Origin: a virus
IMG/VR virus record: IMGVR_UViG_3300024432_000052
Coordinates: 1 to 29,976 of that record
Strand: one strand, 5' to 3'
Length of the DNA: 29,976 nt
Position numbers and translations under genes: made by a program. The notes beneath the pieces were generated by a model, which did no database searches, was not told the origin of the DNA, and worked only from the letters and a program-made list of their open reading frames with translations. Every line of letters starts with the position of its first letter. Within the stretch, counting starts at the first letter, position 1. This document shows positions 1-9,237 of the stretch, piece after piece.

Positions 1-80
1 TGAACAATCGTTATGACGATATAAAAATAGCTTTCATTAGACCATCCCCTCCCGGCGGTGTCCGAGTTCAATTATCGTGT

Positions 81-281
81 TCATTCTTCTTCGCTTTCCA
101 GATCATCAACTAAAGGATCAGGCATCCAACCGTCAAGCGGCGCACATTGCAAAACGGCTCTTATGAGCGTGGCCTCCCCCAGTGTCTCCGCTTGAGTTGT
201 AGCGACTATGTTAACACCATATTGAGTGGCCAATTTATTAAGCCCATCAAGAAATAGCTGGCGACGTTGTTCCCAAGTCAT
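81..281 (-). CDS. Small hypothetical protein, distal end of tail operon
   Basis: A 66-residue protein with an acidic C-terminus (ends ESEEE) that I do not recognise. Its start codon overlaps the stop of the tail fibre gene as TAATG, so it is probably translated by coupling to that gene. Its position, last in the tail module, suggests an accessory tail or assembly role, but nothing in the sequence proves this. The 80 bases to its left hold only a GGGAGGGG Shine-Dalgarno-like tract followed by very short reading frames, and no recognisable gene. Confidence 0.6.
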   Translation of the reverse strand: MTWEQRRQLFLDGLNKLATQYGVNIVATTQAETLGEATLIRAVLQCAPLDGWMPDPLVDDLESEEE

Positions 282-1879
282 TAGTATTCTACTCCTACTC
301 TCATGTTCATATACTCGATTGCATTGTTAGCGCTGCTAGAGATAAAAGCGATAATCCCATCTTGGGCGGAGCCAGTCACGACAGTAGAAAGCCCCGTCTT
401 CATCCAGGAAAAATGTTTACTGGCGGCCAGTTTATCATCTGTGGCATGGTCAGTTACCAAAGACGCGATTAGTTGATCCGCGTGCAACGGAGTAAACGCC
501 GCCGCACTATAGACCCATGTCCCATCAGGATCGTGATGGTATAATCGCACATCGAAATCATTATCAGCCGCCCCAGCTAATCCTCTGATGTGGACACTAT
601 CCACCGTGAAATCATTTTCCATGCACCGCTCATAGTTAGTCAGGCCATAGTTGAAGTCAAGGCTGTAGGTGGCCGGGGCACCGGCGGTGATATTCAATTC
701 AAATGTTACGACGCCCAACCATTTTTTGGTGGTCTCATAATAAGTGTCCTGTACAGCACCGGTGATGTCAGCAATGAGGGTTTCATTATCGCCCGGTGTG
801 CGACTACCTGCGTCGGTAATAGATGTTCCTGTCACCCGAATTTCTACTGTGCCACTAGCTGCTGCCCCCGCGCCACTCGGCACGATAAACGCCCGGCCAG
901 CATGAGATACATTGGCGTCCCCAAATGCCTGGGTCGTGCTTCCCTCATCCAGGTTTGCGTCCGCCGCCGAAAATTCGTAGAAACCAAACAGGTAAATATC
1001 TGGGTTAGCACCTAGTCCCTGCGTGCTGGCTACCTCAGTTAGGAAAATCGGGTTACCGTGTACAATGTGATTATTGCCATCGCCGTCTTGCCAACGGAGT
1101 TTATTGTCTGATTGTCCCCACATCTTGCAATAATCAGCGGTGGCTGTTGGTGCTCCGGCTTCTTCTTTAAAGCCCAGGTAGCCATCCTTATCCACAACCA
1201 TGTGGATACCGCCCCCACTATCACGCCACTCCGCAATAAAAGCCGTTTGCGAGCTATGGCCGTCTACTCGCAATTGAACCTCATCAGCACTACCATCAAC
1301 ATGAAACCGTGCTTGAGGAGAAACATTGCCCAACGATATGCGTGAATTGGAACGCTTGATAAAAAGAACATCTGTATCCAACCCACTACCAGCATCATTA
1401 AATGAGGCCAATTTCAAATCGGTGCCTACATTAGACCCGCCTTCGGCGCCATCAGTAGCTAATTCCCACCGGTTTTTGTCATCAGTCAACCAGTAAAGAT
1501 AATGGTTGTTTGCAGCCGGGGTCTTTAATATCAGCACAGGTTCAACATCGGTGGAATTGCCAAAGTCAATTTGACCTTCGTCTTCTACTCGAAAAACAGA
1601 ATTACCAGTACTTCGTTGAACATCAAAAATCTCAAGCGTGCTATCTGAAAAGGCCTTGAGTGTCAGAGCCGCTACATTGGCGCTAGGCACAATGGTATTT
1701 TGGGCGGCGGTGGCGGGGGTATTCCGTACCAGCATTGAAGACACACCAGAGTCATCTTCAATATAGAGGCCATCAGCTTTCATAAATGTACGGGAAAATC
1801 CCGCAACTGAGAGACCTGGTGCTGCCGCTTGTTCAGCAAAGCGCAAACTACTGATGTTAGCTAAAGATGCGTTAGGCAT
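281..1879 (-). CDS. Putative tail fibre / receptor-facing tail protein
   Basis: A 532-residue protein, rich in Ala, Gly, Ser, Thr and Asn with few Cys, as expected of an extended beta-structured virion protein. The N-terminal half has short fibre-like repeats with aspartate and asparagine turns, such as the FRVEDEGQIDFG and RFHVDGSADEVQLRVDG stretches. These resemble segments seen in phage and adhesin stalk proteins. The C-terminal third looks like a globular beta-domain. The start follows an AAGGTGA ribosome site, 9 bases after the hub gene. Its place right after the tape measure and hub genes is where siphoviruses keep tail-tip fibres. A receptor-binding role is inferred from position and composition; no catalytic motif is visible. 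Confidence 0.6.
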   Translation of the reverse strand: MPNASLANISSLRFAEQAAAPGLSVAGFSRTFMKADGLYIEDDSGVSSMLVRNTPATAAQNTIVPSANVAALTLKAFSDSTLEIFDVQRSTGNSVFRVEDEGQIDFGNSTDVEPVLILKTPAANNHYLYWLTDDKNRWELATDGAEGGSNVGTDLKLASFNDAGSGLDTDVLFIKRSNSRISLGNVSPQARFHVDGSADEVQLRVDGHSSQTAFIAEWRDSGGGIHMVVDKDGYLGFKEEAGAPTATADYCKMWGQSDNKLRWQDGDGNNHIVHGNPIFLTEVASTQGLGANPDIYLFGFYEFSAADANLDEGSTTQAFGDANVSHAGRAFIVPSGAGAAASGTVEIRVTGTSITDAGSRTPGDNETLIADITGAVQDTYYETTKKWLGVVTFELNITAGAPATYSLDFNYGLTNYERCMENDFTVDSVHIRGLAGAADNDFDVRLYHHDPDGTWVYSAAAFTPLHADQLIASLVTDHATDDKLAASKHFSWMKTGLSTVVTGSAQDGIIAFISSSANNAIEYMNMRVGVEY

Positions 1880-1888
1880 GGGTTCACC

Positions 1889-4687
1889 TTATATACTATC
1901 GAAGATGATGCTTTCGTCGTCATCCCAAATGGGTTCATCGTCATCGTCATAGATGGTTCTCAGTTCCGCCGGGGTAGGGTTGTCAGTTGATGTAATTAAT
2001 TGATGCTTGTTAATTTCCCTCTGGTTTTGGGCCAGAAAATCCTCGGTGATGGGCACATACGGCCCGGCTTCTACCCGGCACTTGACATACCCGCCACCTA
2101 GAAATTGCATAGCTACCCGTTGGATAATGAAATCATCGGCGGACAATCCCAGCGCCGTATCGGTAGCGGCAATCTTCGTACCGGGAAATAACCCCGGTTC
2201 ATAGGTCGTAAAGCTGATTTCTTTCAATTCGCTCCGGTTACCAAACTCGGCCATCGCCCGTGCGTGAGCATCGTTTTCACTGGTAATGGTATCATCGTAG
2301 AGGGTATCGACCAACACTACCCCTGTTGTGTCCTGGTCTACTTCGTCATCAATTGTAGCTTTGATGCGTCGCTTAAATCGCCCTACAACCCGGAAAGAAC
2401 GCTTGAGTAAAGAGGGTGCGGTCTGCCATTCCAACCAATGATCTTCAGCATCATACAAAACTGTCGCTGGTGAGAATGATCCTGTGTCTCTATCGGCTAC
2501 GGTTTGTGCCGTCCAAATGGGAGTAGCGTCAATGTAAATGTTTTTATAGATTACCGGAAAGGTGCTGCCAGAAGCCGGGTAATAGGTTTCTTGTAGATCG
2601 AAGTGGGTGTTTTGACCGTCGGCGGGGTATTCAAAATCAACATCCTCGTAGGTGGTACCCCCAATGACAATCAGGGAATTGATGCTATCGGCCCCCGACA
2701 CGTCAAATGATAGGTCTTCCATGTATTCATCCATGTTGCCGATGTCAATATCGAAGTCGGCAAGATCGGCGTCGGCGTTCCAGTTTAATTTTTGCGTCAC
2801 GATATATGATGTGCTACCGTCGGCGACACCATGCCACTCTGCCCCCGCCGAATTACCATCAAAATAGGGCCCTGGTGCTTGGGGAACAATATATAATTCC
2901 ATGCTAACATCGTCAATATTGCCGTCGAAATCAGTAGTCGGTATAAATTCTAAATCCACACCATCGGATGTGATTGTTTCGCTATAAGTATTATCAGTAC
3001 TCCTGGCCGTACCCAGATTACCTATTTTTGGGGTAATTGTCCCGGCGGTTCGGTTGGTAATAGTAAAAGTGATCCGATAATCTTCGCCAACATCCTCGGC
3101 TTCAATTATGTCATCTTGGGAAATCGGCTCAATTGATCCTGCCGTATGCGTAGCTACCCCATCGGCAATAGCCCAGTTGGCCCCCTTTGTCCAATCGCTA
3201 TCGGCAGCAAACCCGCCGTTCGTCACAATATCAGGGCCATAAGTCTCAGTGGTTGGTGGTATCCCCTCAACCTCTTTAATCGACACGTCGTCAATATCAC
3301 CGTCAAATAAATCTGATGGAATAAATACCAAGTCTTCCTCGCCCGCTTTGATAACTTCCGTGAACGTATCATTGGTATTTTGTTCGGTGCCGTTCTCGCC
3401 GATTATCGGTCTAATGGTTCCGGCAGTGCGATTAGATATGGTATAAGTCAACGAATAATTTTTACCAATAGTCAAAAACCCATCTTGCGATAAGGAGAAC
3501 GTATTCCCTGGTGTATGCGAAGCTACTCCGGCAGCAATGGCCCAACCCGCGCCAACATTCCAGGATGCAGGATTGCTCATATCACCATCGGTTACTAAAT
3601 CGGCGCCTAATTCGGTTTCACCACTGTATACGATCTCTACCATGCATTTATCAAATGACAAGGTATAAGCACCAGAGGCACGGACGGCGTGGATTGTAAA
3701 TTCAATATGCCCACTATCTGGAAATTGACTTTCATCACTTAAGTCCCAAGATTTGCCCCACGTTGTCCAGCTTGTTCCAAAGCCCGTTACCAAATTCGAT
3801 TCACCGCCAAAATATGTCCCACTTTCGTCATAAGTTCTGATATGAACAGAAACGGCGACATTAGCACCAGCATCTATCTTCATCCGAAAGCTAAGTGTTA
3901 CCCATGCGCCCTGAGAGCCGCGATGGAAGGGGATAGTATGTGTGCCATCTGGGGCCGTGCGCCCTACTCCTATATATGTATGGTCAGATACTACAATGCG
4001 TTGTGACGTAACTTGGTATCCGCCCCCCGATTCTCCAAAGCCTGCCCCCCATGAACCGCTACCAGGGGCCCATGCCCCTATTGCCCCATTAGGATCGTCA
4101 TTATAATAACTAGCGTCGTTGGTCAGGTTAGGATTTAAGATGAAATTCGTTCGTAAATCATCGACCGGCGGTAATCGCCAATTTGCCCCGACCCGTTGCG
4201 CCAATTCATACATCGCTTCTAGGATATTAGGGTTGCGAAACTCTTGGGTGATGTCTTCTGTGCTCAGCCCGGTGACGTTAGTAGAAAAATCAAATAGACC
4301 GGAGAGGTCGGGCACACCGTCGGTAAGCAAACTACCCAGTATTCCATCATCAGTGTCAATGTACACAGCATCTATATGGCTCTTTTGTAACCGCACTTTC
4401 AAGGATGAACAATTAATTGACATATCTAATTTAACGCCACGTTTCTTTTTGCTGTAATCGGTTATGTAGCCCCAGAAGTAGGTAATATCCGCTTTCAGAT
4501 CGATCACATAGATAATATCCCACCGATCTATGGAAAAATCTTCGGCGTCCTCAACAACCATATCGCAGGTGTCTATGCGCTGTTCGCTTTCCAGGTTGAT
4601 CCGAAGGCTTTCTTTAGGCACATGAGAAGTAACGTCCGCCCCGTTGACGACGATTTGCAGATGGGTTAACTGTGTTGGTGTCGGCAT
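1889..4687 (-). CDS. Tail hub / tail-tip protein with inserted beta-sandwich modules
   Basis: A 932-residue protein directly after the tape measure gene, sharing a TAATG stop-start overlap with it. Residues 1-180 (NGADVTSHV start, alternating beta strands, then an ILEAMYELAQRVGANWRL segment) and residues about 640-890 look like the two parts of a phage tail hub, the gp27/gpJ-like baseplate plug. Between them sit three probable beta-sandwich modules: about 185-355, 361-472 and 485-597. The last two are clear duplicates of each other; both carry WAIA.GVA.HT, NRTAGTI.P.IG and FDG.IDDVS motifs. Such modules often bind carbohydrate. The C-terminus ends in an Asp-rich stretch (YDDDDEPIWDDDES). Hub identity comes from gene order and fold-like features; glycan binding is inference. 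Confidence 0.7.
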   Translation of the reverse strand: MPTPTQLTHLQIVVNGADVTSHVPKESLRINLESEQRIDTCDMVVEDAEDFSIDRWDIIYVIDLKADITYFWGYITDYSKKKRGVKLDMSINCSSLKVRLQKSHIDAVYIDTDDGILGSLLTDGVPDLSGLFDFSTNVTGLSTEDITQEFRNPNILEAMYELAQRVGANWRLPPVDDLRTNFILNPNLTNDASYYNDDPNGAIGAWAPGSGSWGAGFGESGGGYQVTSQRIVVSDHTYIGVGRTAPDGTHTIPFHRGSQGAWVTLSFRMKIDAGANVAVSVHIRTYDESGTYFGGESNLVTGFGTSWTTWGKSWDLSDESQFPDSGHIEFTIHAVRASGAYTLSFDKCMVEIVYSGETELGADLVTDGDMSNPASWNVGAGWAIAAGVASHTPGNTFSLSQDGFLTIGKNYSLTYTISNRTAGTIRPIIGENGTEQNTNDTFTEVIKAGEEDLVFIPSDLFDGDIDDVSIKEVEGIPPTTETYGPDIVTNGGFAADSDWTKGANWAIADGVATHTAGSIEPISQDDIIEAEDVGEDYRITFTITNRTAGTITPKIGNLGTARSTDNTYSETITSDGVDLEFIPTTDFDGNIDDVSMELYIVPQAPGPYFDGNSAGAEWHGVADGSTSYIVTQKLNWNADADLADFDIDIGNMDEYMEDLSFDVSGADSINSLIVIGGTTYEDVDFEYPADGQNTHFDLQETYYPASGSTFPVIYKNIYIDATPIWTAQTVADRDTGSFSPATVLYDAEDHWLEWQTAPSLLKRSFRVVGRFKRRIKATIDDEVDQDTTGVVLVDTLYDDTITSENDAHARAMAEFGNRSELKEISFTTYEPGLFPGTKIAATDTALGLSADDFIIQRVAMQFLGGGYVKCRVEAGPYVPITEDFLAQNQREINKHQLITSTDNPTPAELRTIYDDDDEPIWDDDESIIFDSI

Positions 4688-7167
4688 TAGACATTACTCC
4701 GGGCAGAACCGCCACGTGTGCGCACTGTATTCTTGGCAATTAATCTCGACACTTCCCGCACGTGTTCCGCCGGGGTTCCTGGAGGCAAATGGAAATGGTT
4801 TTCTTGATGTTGGACAATTACCGCTCCGCCGCCCCGTCCTGTCGTCGGTGCGGTAATTCCTTGTGCCAATCCGGTGGTAATATCTTGACCTATCCCGGCC
4901 ATGACTTTCGAGGCGGAGGCGATACCAAGCGATTGCATCACACCTTGAATTAAGCTGTCACCGATAGTTACTCCTTGCTGCAAGGCTTGAGCACGAATAG
5001 CTTGCATGGCCTGAATAGACGCGGCGGCCTCTTGTCCCAGACGTTGCAGATGCGTACTCACTTGTCCGGTTTTGAGTACGTTAAGTAAGTCGCCGATCCC
5101 ACGCTTACCCTGTTGCCTCACTGCGGCAATAGGACTGCCGATAGACCGAGTAAGTCCTCCGGCTGTAGATGTGAGGGCGCGGATAATTGAGCTTGTCATA
5201 CCACCGCCGCCACGTCCCCTACCGCCAGCTTGCTGCATAACAGTATTGATTTGTTTGTTGGCCTGATTCACCCCAGCGATAGCCGCGTCTGCATAACCCT
5301 GTGCGAAACTGGCTCCAGCATTGTGACCGATCTCAGCCATGACTTTTGAGGACGACGATATACCGAGGACATCCTTCACGGCATTAACAGCTTTAGATGC
5401 CATGTCTATCGCCGCTTTTACCATTTTAACGATGAAATCTTTGACAGTTTCGATAATAGCATTTAATGACGCCTTGACCAATTCGAATATCGCCTTTGGC
5501 ACACTTGCCGCAAGATCGAAAACATTGCCAACTACCGCTTTGATTAATTCCCATAACCCCTCGAAAAAGTTGGTGAAATTATTCATTAAATCAGGCAATA
5601 ATTTTCCAATTCGCTCCCCTACGATTTCTACCCCTCGTTTGAAATCCTCCCAAATGCCCTGTACCTTTTCCCAACCTTTTGCCATACGATCATGAATAAA
5701 TTCAAACATGTCACCCAAATTTATCCAATTCTGTATGAATTTCTCAATGATAGAATTGAAAAATGCCGTCGCCTTATCCCAGTTATTGGCTAACCACCAG
5801 ATGGCAACCCCTAACGCAACCCCGGCGGCGACAACGGCGGCCCAGGGGAGAATAACAGCCCATGACGCGGCGGCAACTGCCGAAAGACCTCCAGTTAGAA
5901 TACCAAACCCCGCGGATAATCCTGGAATAAGTCCCATAGTAAAACTGAAGATTGTAGTAAGCGCTCCCCATGACATCATGATCTTGCCCACAATCCAAAG
6001 CACCGGCCCGGCGGCGGCCAACAATGCCAGAAAAGCAACTGCGATTTGCTGAATAGGCCCCGGCAAATTTGTAAATGCGTTGACGGCTTTAGTTAAAAAA
6101 ACTACCAACGGTTGGAGAATGTTCTCCACGAATGGGCCTATAACCACAATAGCTAGTGTCTGTAAACTACCCTTGAGTTGGTTTACGGCTCCGCTAAAAC
6201 TCTCCATTTGTTTGGCGGCGACTTCGTTAGCCGTAGCAGCTTCAACCATCTTTTCGTTCATTTCGGAAATACCACCAGCAGCAATAAGGGCGGCTAATCC
6301 CTTTTTGCCAAACTGTCCAGCAAGGTCTTGGATAATCAATAACTTTTCGGCTTGGGACATTCCTTCCATGCCCCTAACAATATTTTTAATAATATCGTCT
6401 AAGGGCAAAATGTTGCCTTGCGCATCCTTCCACGAAGTACCCAACATATTCCATGCTTCTATGGCCTTCGGCGTTTGGCGTGTTATATTCGAAATTATTG
6501 AACTAAGTTGAGTTCCTGCGTCACTACCTTTGATACCTGCCTCAGCCATAACAGCCAACGCCGCCGCCGTATCACGGGCATTGACCCCAAACACATTCGC
6601 ATTAACACCCGCGTTCACAAAAGCATCAGCCATGTCCTGAATTGTAGCTGATGATGAACCAGATGCTTGGGTAAGAATATTTACAACTTCGGTAGAATCT
6701 TCAACCCCTAACTGAAATTGATTCATAATATCCGTAACAATATCGGCAGCGTTACCAAGTCTCAGTGTGCCCGCAGCCGCAAGGTCTAATACATCAGTAA
6801 CAACTAAAAGCGATTCCTCAACGGTTGAGCCGGACGTAACTAATTCTAGCATTGCCTCCGCCGCTTGCGTGGCAGAAAACGCGGTATCGCGCCCCATTTC
6901 AATGGCCGCTTTTCGTACTGTTTCCATCTCTTTTGCGGTAGCGCCAGTACGCGCCTCGAAGTTAGTCAAGGTTTTGTCGAAGTCGGCATAGGTCTTTACG
7001 GCCACCGCGCCGATAGCAAGAATAGGCAACGTAAGACTACGGGTCATGGATTTACCCACGCGCTGCATAGTTTTACCCATGCTATCGGCGCTTACACCGA
7101 TTTTTTTCATAGCGCCAGATGCCTGGTCTATAGCTTTGATAATGATCTTCAGTGTTTCGGTTGCCAT
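4687..7167 (-). CDS. Tape measure protein (TP901 family)
   Basis: An 826-residue protein that sets tail length and is probably ejected with the DNA. Residues about 80-330 match the TP901-type core, with the typical run TAFSATQAAEAMLELVTSG and the DMADAFVNAGVNANV segment. Residues about 372-460 form a long hydrophobic stretch with several possible membrane helices, usual in this family. Two copies of a SKVMAEIG-like motif (near residues 607 and 753), each followed by a small-residue segment, also recur in many tape measures. The C-terminus holds a Gly-rich tract and an HQENHFHLPPG motif. The start codon overlaps the stop of the frameshifted chaperone frame as TAATG. By the usual 1.5 angstrom per residue rule the tail would be about 120 nm. 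Confidence 0.93.
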   Translation of the reverse strand: MATETLKIIIKAIDQASGAMKKIGVSADSMGKTMQRVGKSMTRSLTLPILAIGAVAVKTYADFDKTLTNFEARTGATAKEMETVRKAAIEMGRDTAFSATQAAEAMLELVTSGSTVEESLLVVTDVLDLAAAGTLRLGNAADIVTDIMNQFQLGVEDSTEVVNILTQASGSSSATIQDMADAFVNAGVNANVFGVNARDTAAALAVMAEAGIKGSDAGTQLSSIISNITRQTPKAIEAWNMLGTSWKDAQGNILPLDDIIKNIVRGMEGMSQAEKLLIIQDLAGQFGKKGLAALIAAGGISEMNEKMVEAATANEVAAKQMESFSGAVNQLKGSLQTLAIVVIGPFVENILQPLVVFLTKAVNAFTNLPGPIQQIAVAFLALLAAAGPVLWIVGKIMMSWGALTTIFSFTMGLIPGLSAGFGILTGGLSAVAAASWAVILPWAAVVAAGVALGVAIWWLANNWDKATAFFNSIIEKFIQNWINLGDMFEFIHDRMAKGWEKVQGIWEDFKRGVEIVGERIGKLLPDLMNNFTNFFEGLWELIKAVVGNVFDLAASVPKAIFELVKASLNAIIETVKDFIVKMVKAAIDMASKAVNAVKDVLGISSSSKVMAEIGHNAGASFAQGYADAAIAGVNQANKQINTVMQQAGGRGRGGGGMTSSIIRALTSTAGGLTRSIGSPIAAVRQQGKRGIGDLLNVLKTGQVSTHLQRLGQEAAASIQAMQAIRAQALQQGVTIGDSLIQGVMQSLGIASASKVMAGIGQDITTGLAQGITAPTTGRGGGAVIVQHQENHFHLPPGTPAEHVREVSRLIAKNTVRTRGGSARSNV

Positions 7168-7797
7168 TACTTCCTCGTTAGATTTGCTTTACGCTCAGCC
7201 TCTTTCTGCCCTATCCCCTCCCCCCAGAAATCCAAGAATAGCCGCTCGATAAACCAGGCGGGCTGTGATCGGAAGTCCTGGATTTTCCATCGCATTTTAC
7301 GACATAGATGGGTGACAGACATTCCCTCTGGGAGAGAAGAGTTTGTTTTATAGGCGACTTCAATCTGCGTCCGGAAATTCTTCGTCGGTTTCAGGATTGA
7401 GCCTGTCCAACACCTCCAGTATAAAGTCGGCGTCTTTCACACGCAGCTTCCCCAGATTGTCATTTGTTATAGGCAATGTCTTGCCATTTTTGCCTCGGAA
7501 TGTCCATGAGACAATCCCCATTGCCAGAGTTGAAACACGCAACAAACTGAAATTGGTATCCCGAACTTTGAAGTTTTGTCGCCTTTTTCCCCGGCGGTTA
7601 CTGGGCAATTCAGCCTCTTGCCGCAAGCCCAATTTCACCAACTCTTGCGCTTCGTTAAACGTTATCTCACGAACCGTAACCGTCATCCATTCAGGCCACC
7701 AATCGGCCTGAATAGTTTCAGTATCCAGATCAAACGGATTGTACTCTGCTGGCCTACTGCTTTCGGTAGCTTGCTCATCTTTGGCACTCACAATCAT
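7167..7797 (-). CDS. Tail assembly chaperone, +1 frameshifted long form (GT-like)
   Basis: The long product of the tail chaperone gene, read only if ribosomes shift frame. The first 141 codons are those of the short form. At GAA-UUU-CCG (minus strand, 7380-7372) a +1 slip lets the Phe tRNA move from UUU to UUC. Reading then continues as RTQIEVAYKTN and on to a TAA at 7169-7167 that overlaps the tape measure ATG. The extension is 68 residues, giving about 209 in total. It looks like real protein (basic, amphipathic, with a QPAWFIERLFLDFWGEG segment). An internal ATG at 7322 exists, but its Shine-Dalgarno tract abuts it with no spacing. The layout is that of lambda G/GT, although +1 is less common than -1. 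Confidence 0.7.
7360..7797 (-). CDS. Tail assembly chaperone, short form (G-like)
   Basis: A 145-residue protein between the major tail protein and the tape measure gene, the standard place for the chaperone that holds the tape measure protein during tail tube assembly. It has a compact N-terminal acidic part, then a TVREITFNEAQELVKLGLRQEAE segment in the style of gpG-like proteins, and ends in DEEFPDAD. The stop lies about 190 bases before the tape measure ATG, and that gap is filled by an open +1 frame described separately. The start is 7 bases after the stop of the major tail protein gene. Confidence 0.75.
   Translation of the reverse strand: MIVSAKDEQATESSRPAEYNPFDLDTETIQADWWPEWMTVTVREITFNEAQELVKLGLRQEAELPSNRRGKRRQNFKVRDTNFSLLRVSTLAMGIVSWTFRGKNGKTLPITNDNLGKLRVKDADFILEVLDRLNPETDEEFPDAD
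7372..7380 (-). other. Candidate +1 ribosomal frameshift site
   Basis: The minus strand reads GAA TTT CCG G. After pairing at UUU, a Phe tRNA can re-pair one base downstream at UUC, and the next codon becomes CGG. Influenza PA-X uses a comparable UUU-C slip. The +1 frame is open from just after a TGA about 60 bases upstream, so the site must lie in that interval. This is the only obviously slippery +1 heptamer I see there. A -2 shift would reach the same frame and cannot be excluded. Confidence 0.5.
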
Positions 7798-7803
7798 TCT
7801 CCT

Positions 7804-8847
7804 CTAGGCGCTTGGATAGTCATCGACATCGTTATACAGCTTCACACTGAAATCCTTTGATCCAGTAGCGTCATAGACGCTTTGGGCGCTGACAGTTTCC
7901 GTTACTGAACCATCTTCGTCGCCCGGCTCTGTCCAATCAAAATACCGGTAAGCACCGTCCAGGTAGATATAGGGAATATTAGCCTGCCCACTATCTATTT
8001 CTGTCTGGCCCAATATGGCAATGCGCAAGAAGGTCGTTGTACGAGCATTGTACTTATCCTTTTCCAGTTCGGAAGTAGCTTCCCGGTTATAGATCAATTC
8101 CAACTCAACGGCTTTCTTATCTTCATTCAGGCCGTAGAAATAGAGCGAACCATCGGCCCCAAAGCGAGGGGTAAATTGGGTTTCTAATGTCCAGGTGAAG
8201 CCCCGGAGCATACCTTTTTTCTCAGTAGTCCCCCAATTAGCCACACTCGAATCGACATAAAACTCTACCTGGTTAGAAACGGCATATTCTACCGCCACCA
8301 CCGACAATGCCCCTGTTATAGAAGTTTCTGTCAACTGCCGTCCGGTAATATCCCACGTAACCATCACCGGCTCGTTGGCCGCTCCGGTAATAGTCAGTGT
8401 CCGGGTAAACACAAACTCGGTTTCCAAGTTTTGGATACTGTCACCAAATTCCAGCGTGAATGTGTCAATCCCGTCGGTGATGTCCGGCGTGTTGGCAGTG
8501 GTTAGCCCCGGTTCAAATGTCCGCAAAAAAGCGAGGGGTTGGTTGCTTGCATCCGGCTGTGTCCGAGTGATATTCCCCCGAATGGAGTTGGAAAATAGCC
8601 ATAGGGCATGGCGAAAATTCAACGCCATTTCAATACTACCTTCAACCAACGTGCCTACGACAAAATCGTCGGCCAGATTACGCGACAGGCTATTCCTATC
8701 CTGCTCTAATTGGTGAATGACTTTATCGCCATAGGTGATATTGGCAGTAGCTCCCGTTAGAATTTCCTCGGCTGCCTCGGCGCTGCCGGGCGAATCCTCA
8801 ACGTTACTGATTTGAATGTGTTCAAATGCTTTTAGTCCATAGGCCAT
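7804..8847 (-). CDS. Major tail protein (tail tube)
   Basis: A 347-residue beta-rich protein placed between the neck/terminator genes and the tail chaperone. That is where siphoviruses encode the tube subunit that polymerises around the tape measure. It lacks Cys and is rich in Thr, aromatic residues and acidic residues. It has long alternating strands (for example LETEFVFTRTLTITG and RGFTWTLETQFTPRFG) typical of tail tube proteins. Its start codon follows the stop of the zinc-finger gene with a one-base overlap. I assign the function from position, size and composition; no short motif defines this family. Confidence 0.82.
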   Translation of the reverse strand: MAYGLKAFEHIQISNVEDSPGSAEAAEEILTGATANITYGDKVIHQLEQDRNSLSRNLADDFVVGTLVEGSIEMALNFRHALWLFSNSIRGNITRTQPDASNQPLAFLRTFEPGLTTANTPDITDGIDTFTLEFGDSIQNLETEFVFTRTLTITGAANEPVMVTWDITGRQLTETSITGALSVVAVEYAVSNQVEFYVDSSVANWGTTEKKGMLRGFTWTLETQFTPRFGADGSLYFYGLNEDKKAVELELIYNREATSELEKDKYNARTTTFLRIAILGQTEIDSGQANIPYIYLDGAYRYFDWTEPGDEDGSVTETVSAQSVYDATGSKDFSVKLYNDVDDYPSA

Positions 8848-9236
8848 TAGATATTACCTCCCAATGGTATGTTATCGTCTATCGGTTCTGGCTCAGGTTG
8901 TGGCATCTCTTCTTCAACCGGGGGTACCGTTTCCGGTGTGTGTTCTTTTAGGGTATGCCGGTGCAATCCATTCCAGGTAGTATATGGCTTACCACATACG
9001 CTACACTGATGGTCGTGACTGCGGCTATATAGTGGCTCCCCGGCGGTATTTTTTCGGCTACACAACAACTCAATAAATTCTTCCATCGATTTCTTTTGCT
9101 CAATCGCTAATGAAATCAATTCATGCAGACTCAAATCACGCGCCGGAATGCACATGATGTAGGGATTACCATTCTTGCCATGATAGGCCAGGCCAGTTGG
9201 TTGTCCTGGATGGTTAGGGGTTGTGTTCTTGGTCAT
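8847..9236 (-). CDS. C2H2 zinc-finger protein
   Basis: A 129-residue protein with one textbook C2H2 finger. CSVC is followed by 12 residues to His, then 4 residues to a second His (C-x2-C-x12-H-x4-H, around residues 80-101), with aromatic and Leu residues at the usual core positions. The N-terminal 70 residues contain an amphipathic helix (DLSLHELISLAIEQKKSMEEFIELL). The C-terminal 28 are Pro/Glu-rich and look disordered. Single C2H2 fingers are uncommon in bacteria and their phages and usually bind DNA or a partner protein. The gene is wedged between the glycosyltransferase and the major tail protein, overlapping the latter by one base, so it is made with the structural proteins. Function unknown. 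Confidence 0.78.
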   Translation of the reverse strand: MTKNTTPNHPGQPTGLAYHGKNGNPYIMCIPARDLSLHELISLAIEQKKSMEEFIELLCSRKNTAGEPLYSRSHDHQCSVCGKPYTTWNGLHRHTLKEHTPETVPPVEEEMPQPEPEPIDDNIPLGGNI

Positions 9237-9237
9237 C

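Noticed and set aside
1-80. A GGGAGGGG site with an eight-codon frame (MKAIFISS)
   Set aside because: Too short and unsupported; it may belong to a gene lying beyond the left edge.
590-1015. Long plus-strand open frames opposite the structural genes (also 6080-6511 and 17154-17624)
   Set aside because: They lie antisense to well-supported genes, lack ribosome sites and have shadow-like composition.
7167-7322. A stand-alone gene starting at ATG 7322 between the chaperone and tape measure genes
   Set aside because: Its Shine-Dalgarno tract touches the ATG, and the frame is already open upstream into the chaperone gene. The frameshift explanation fits the usual gene order better.
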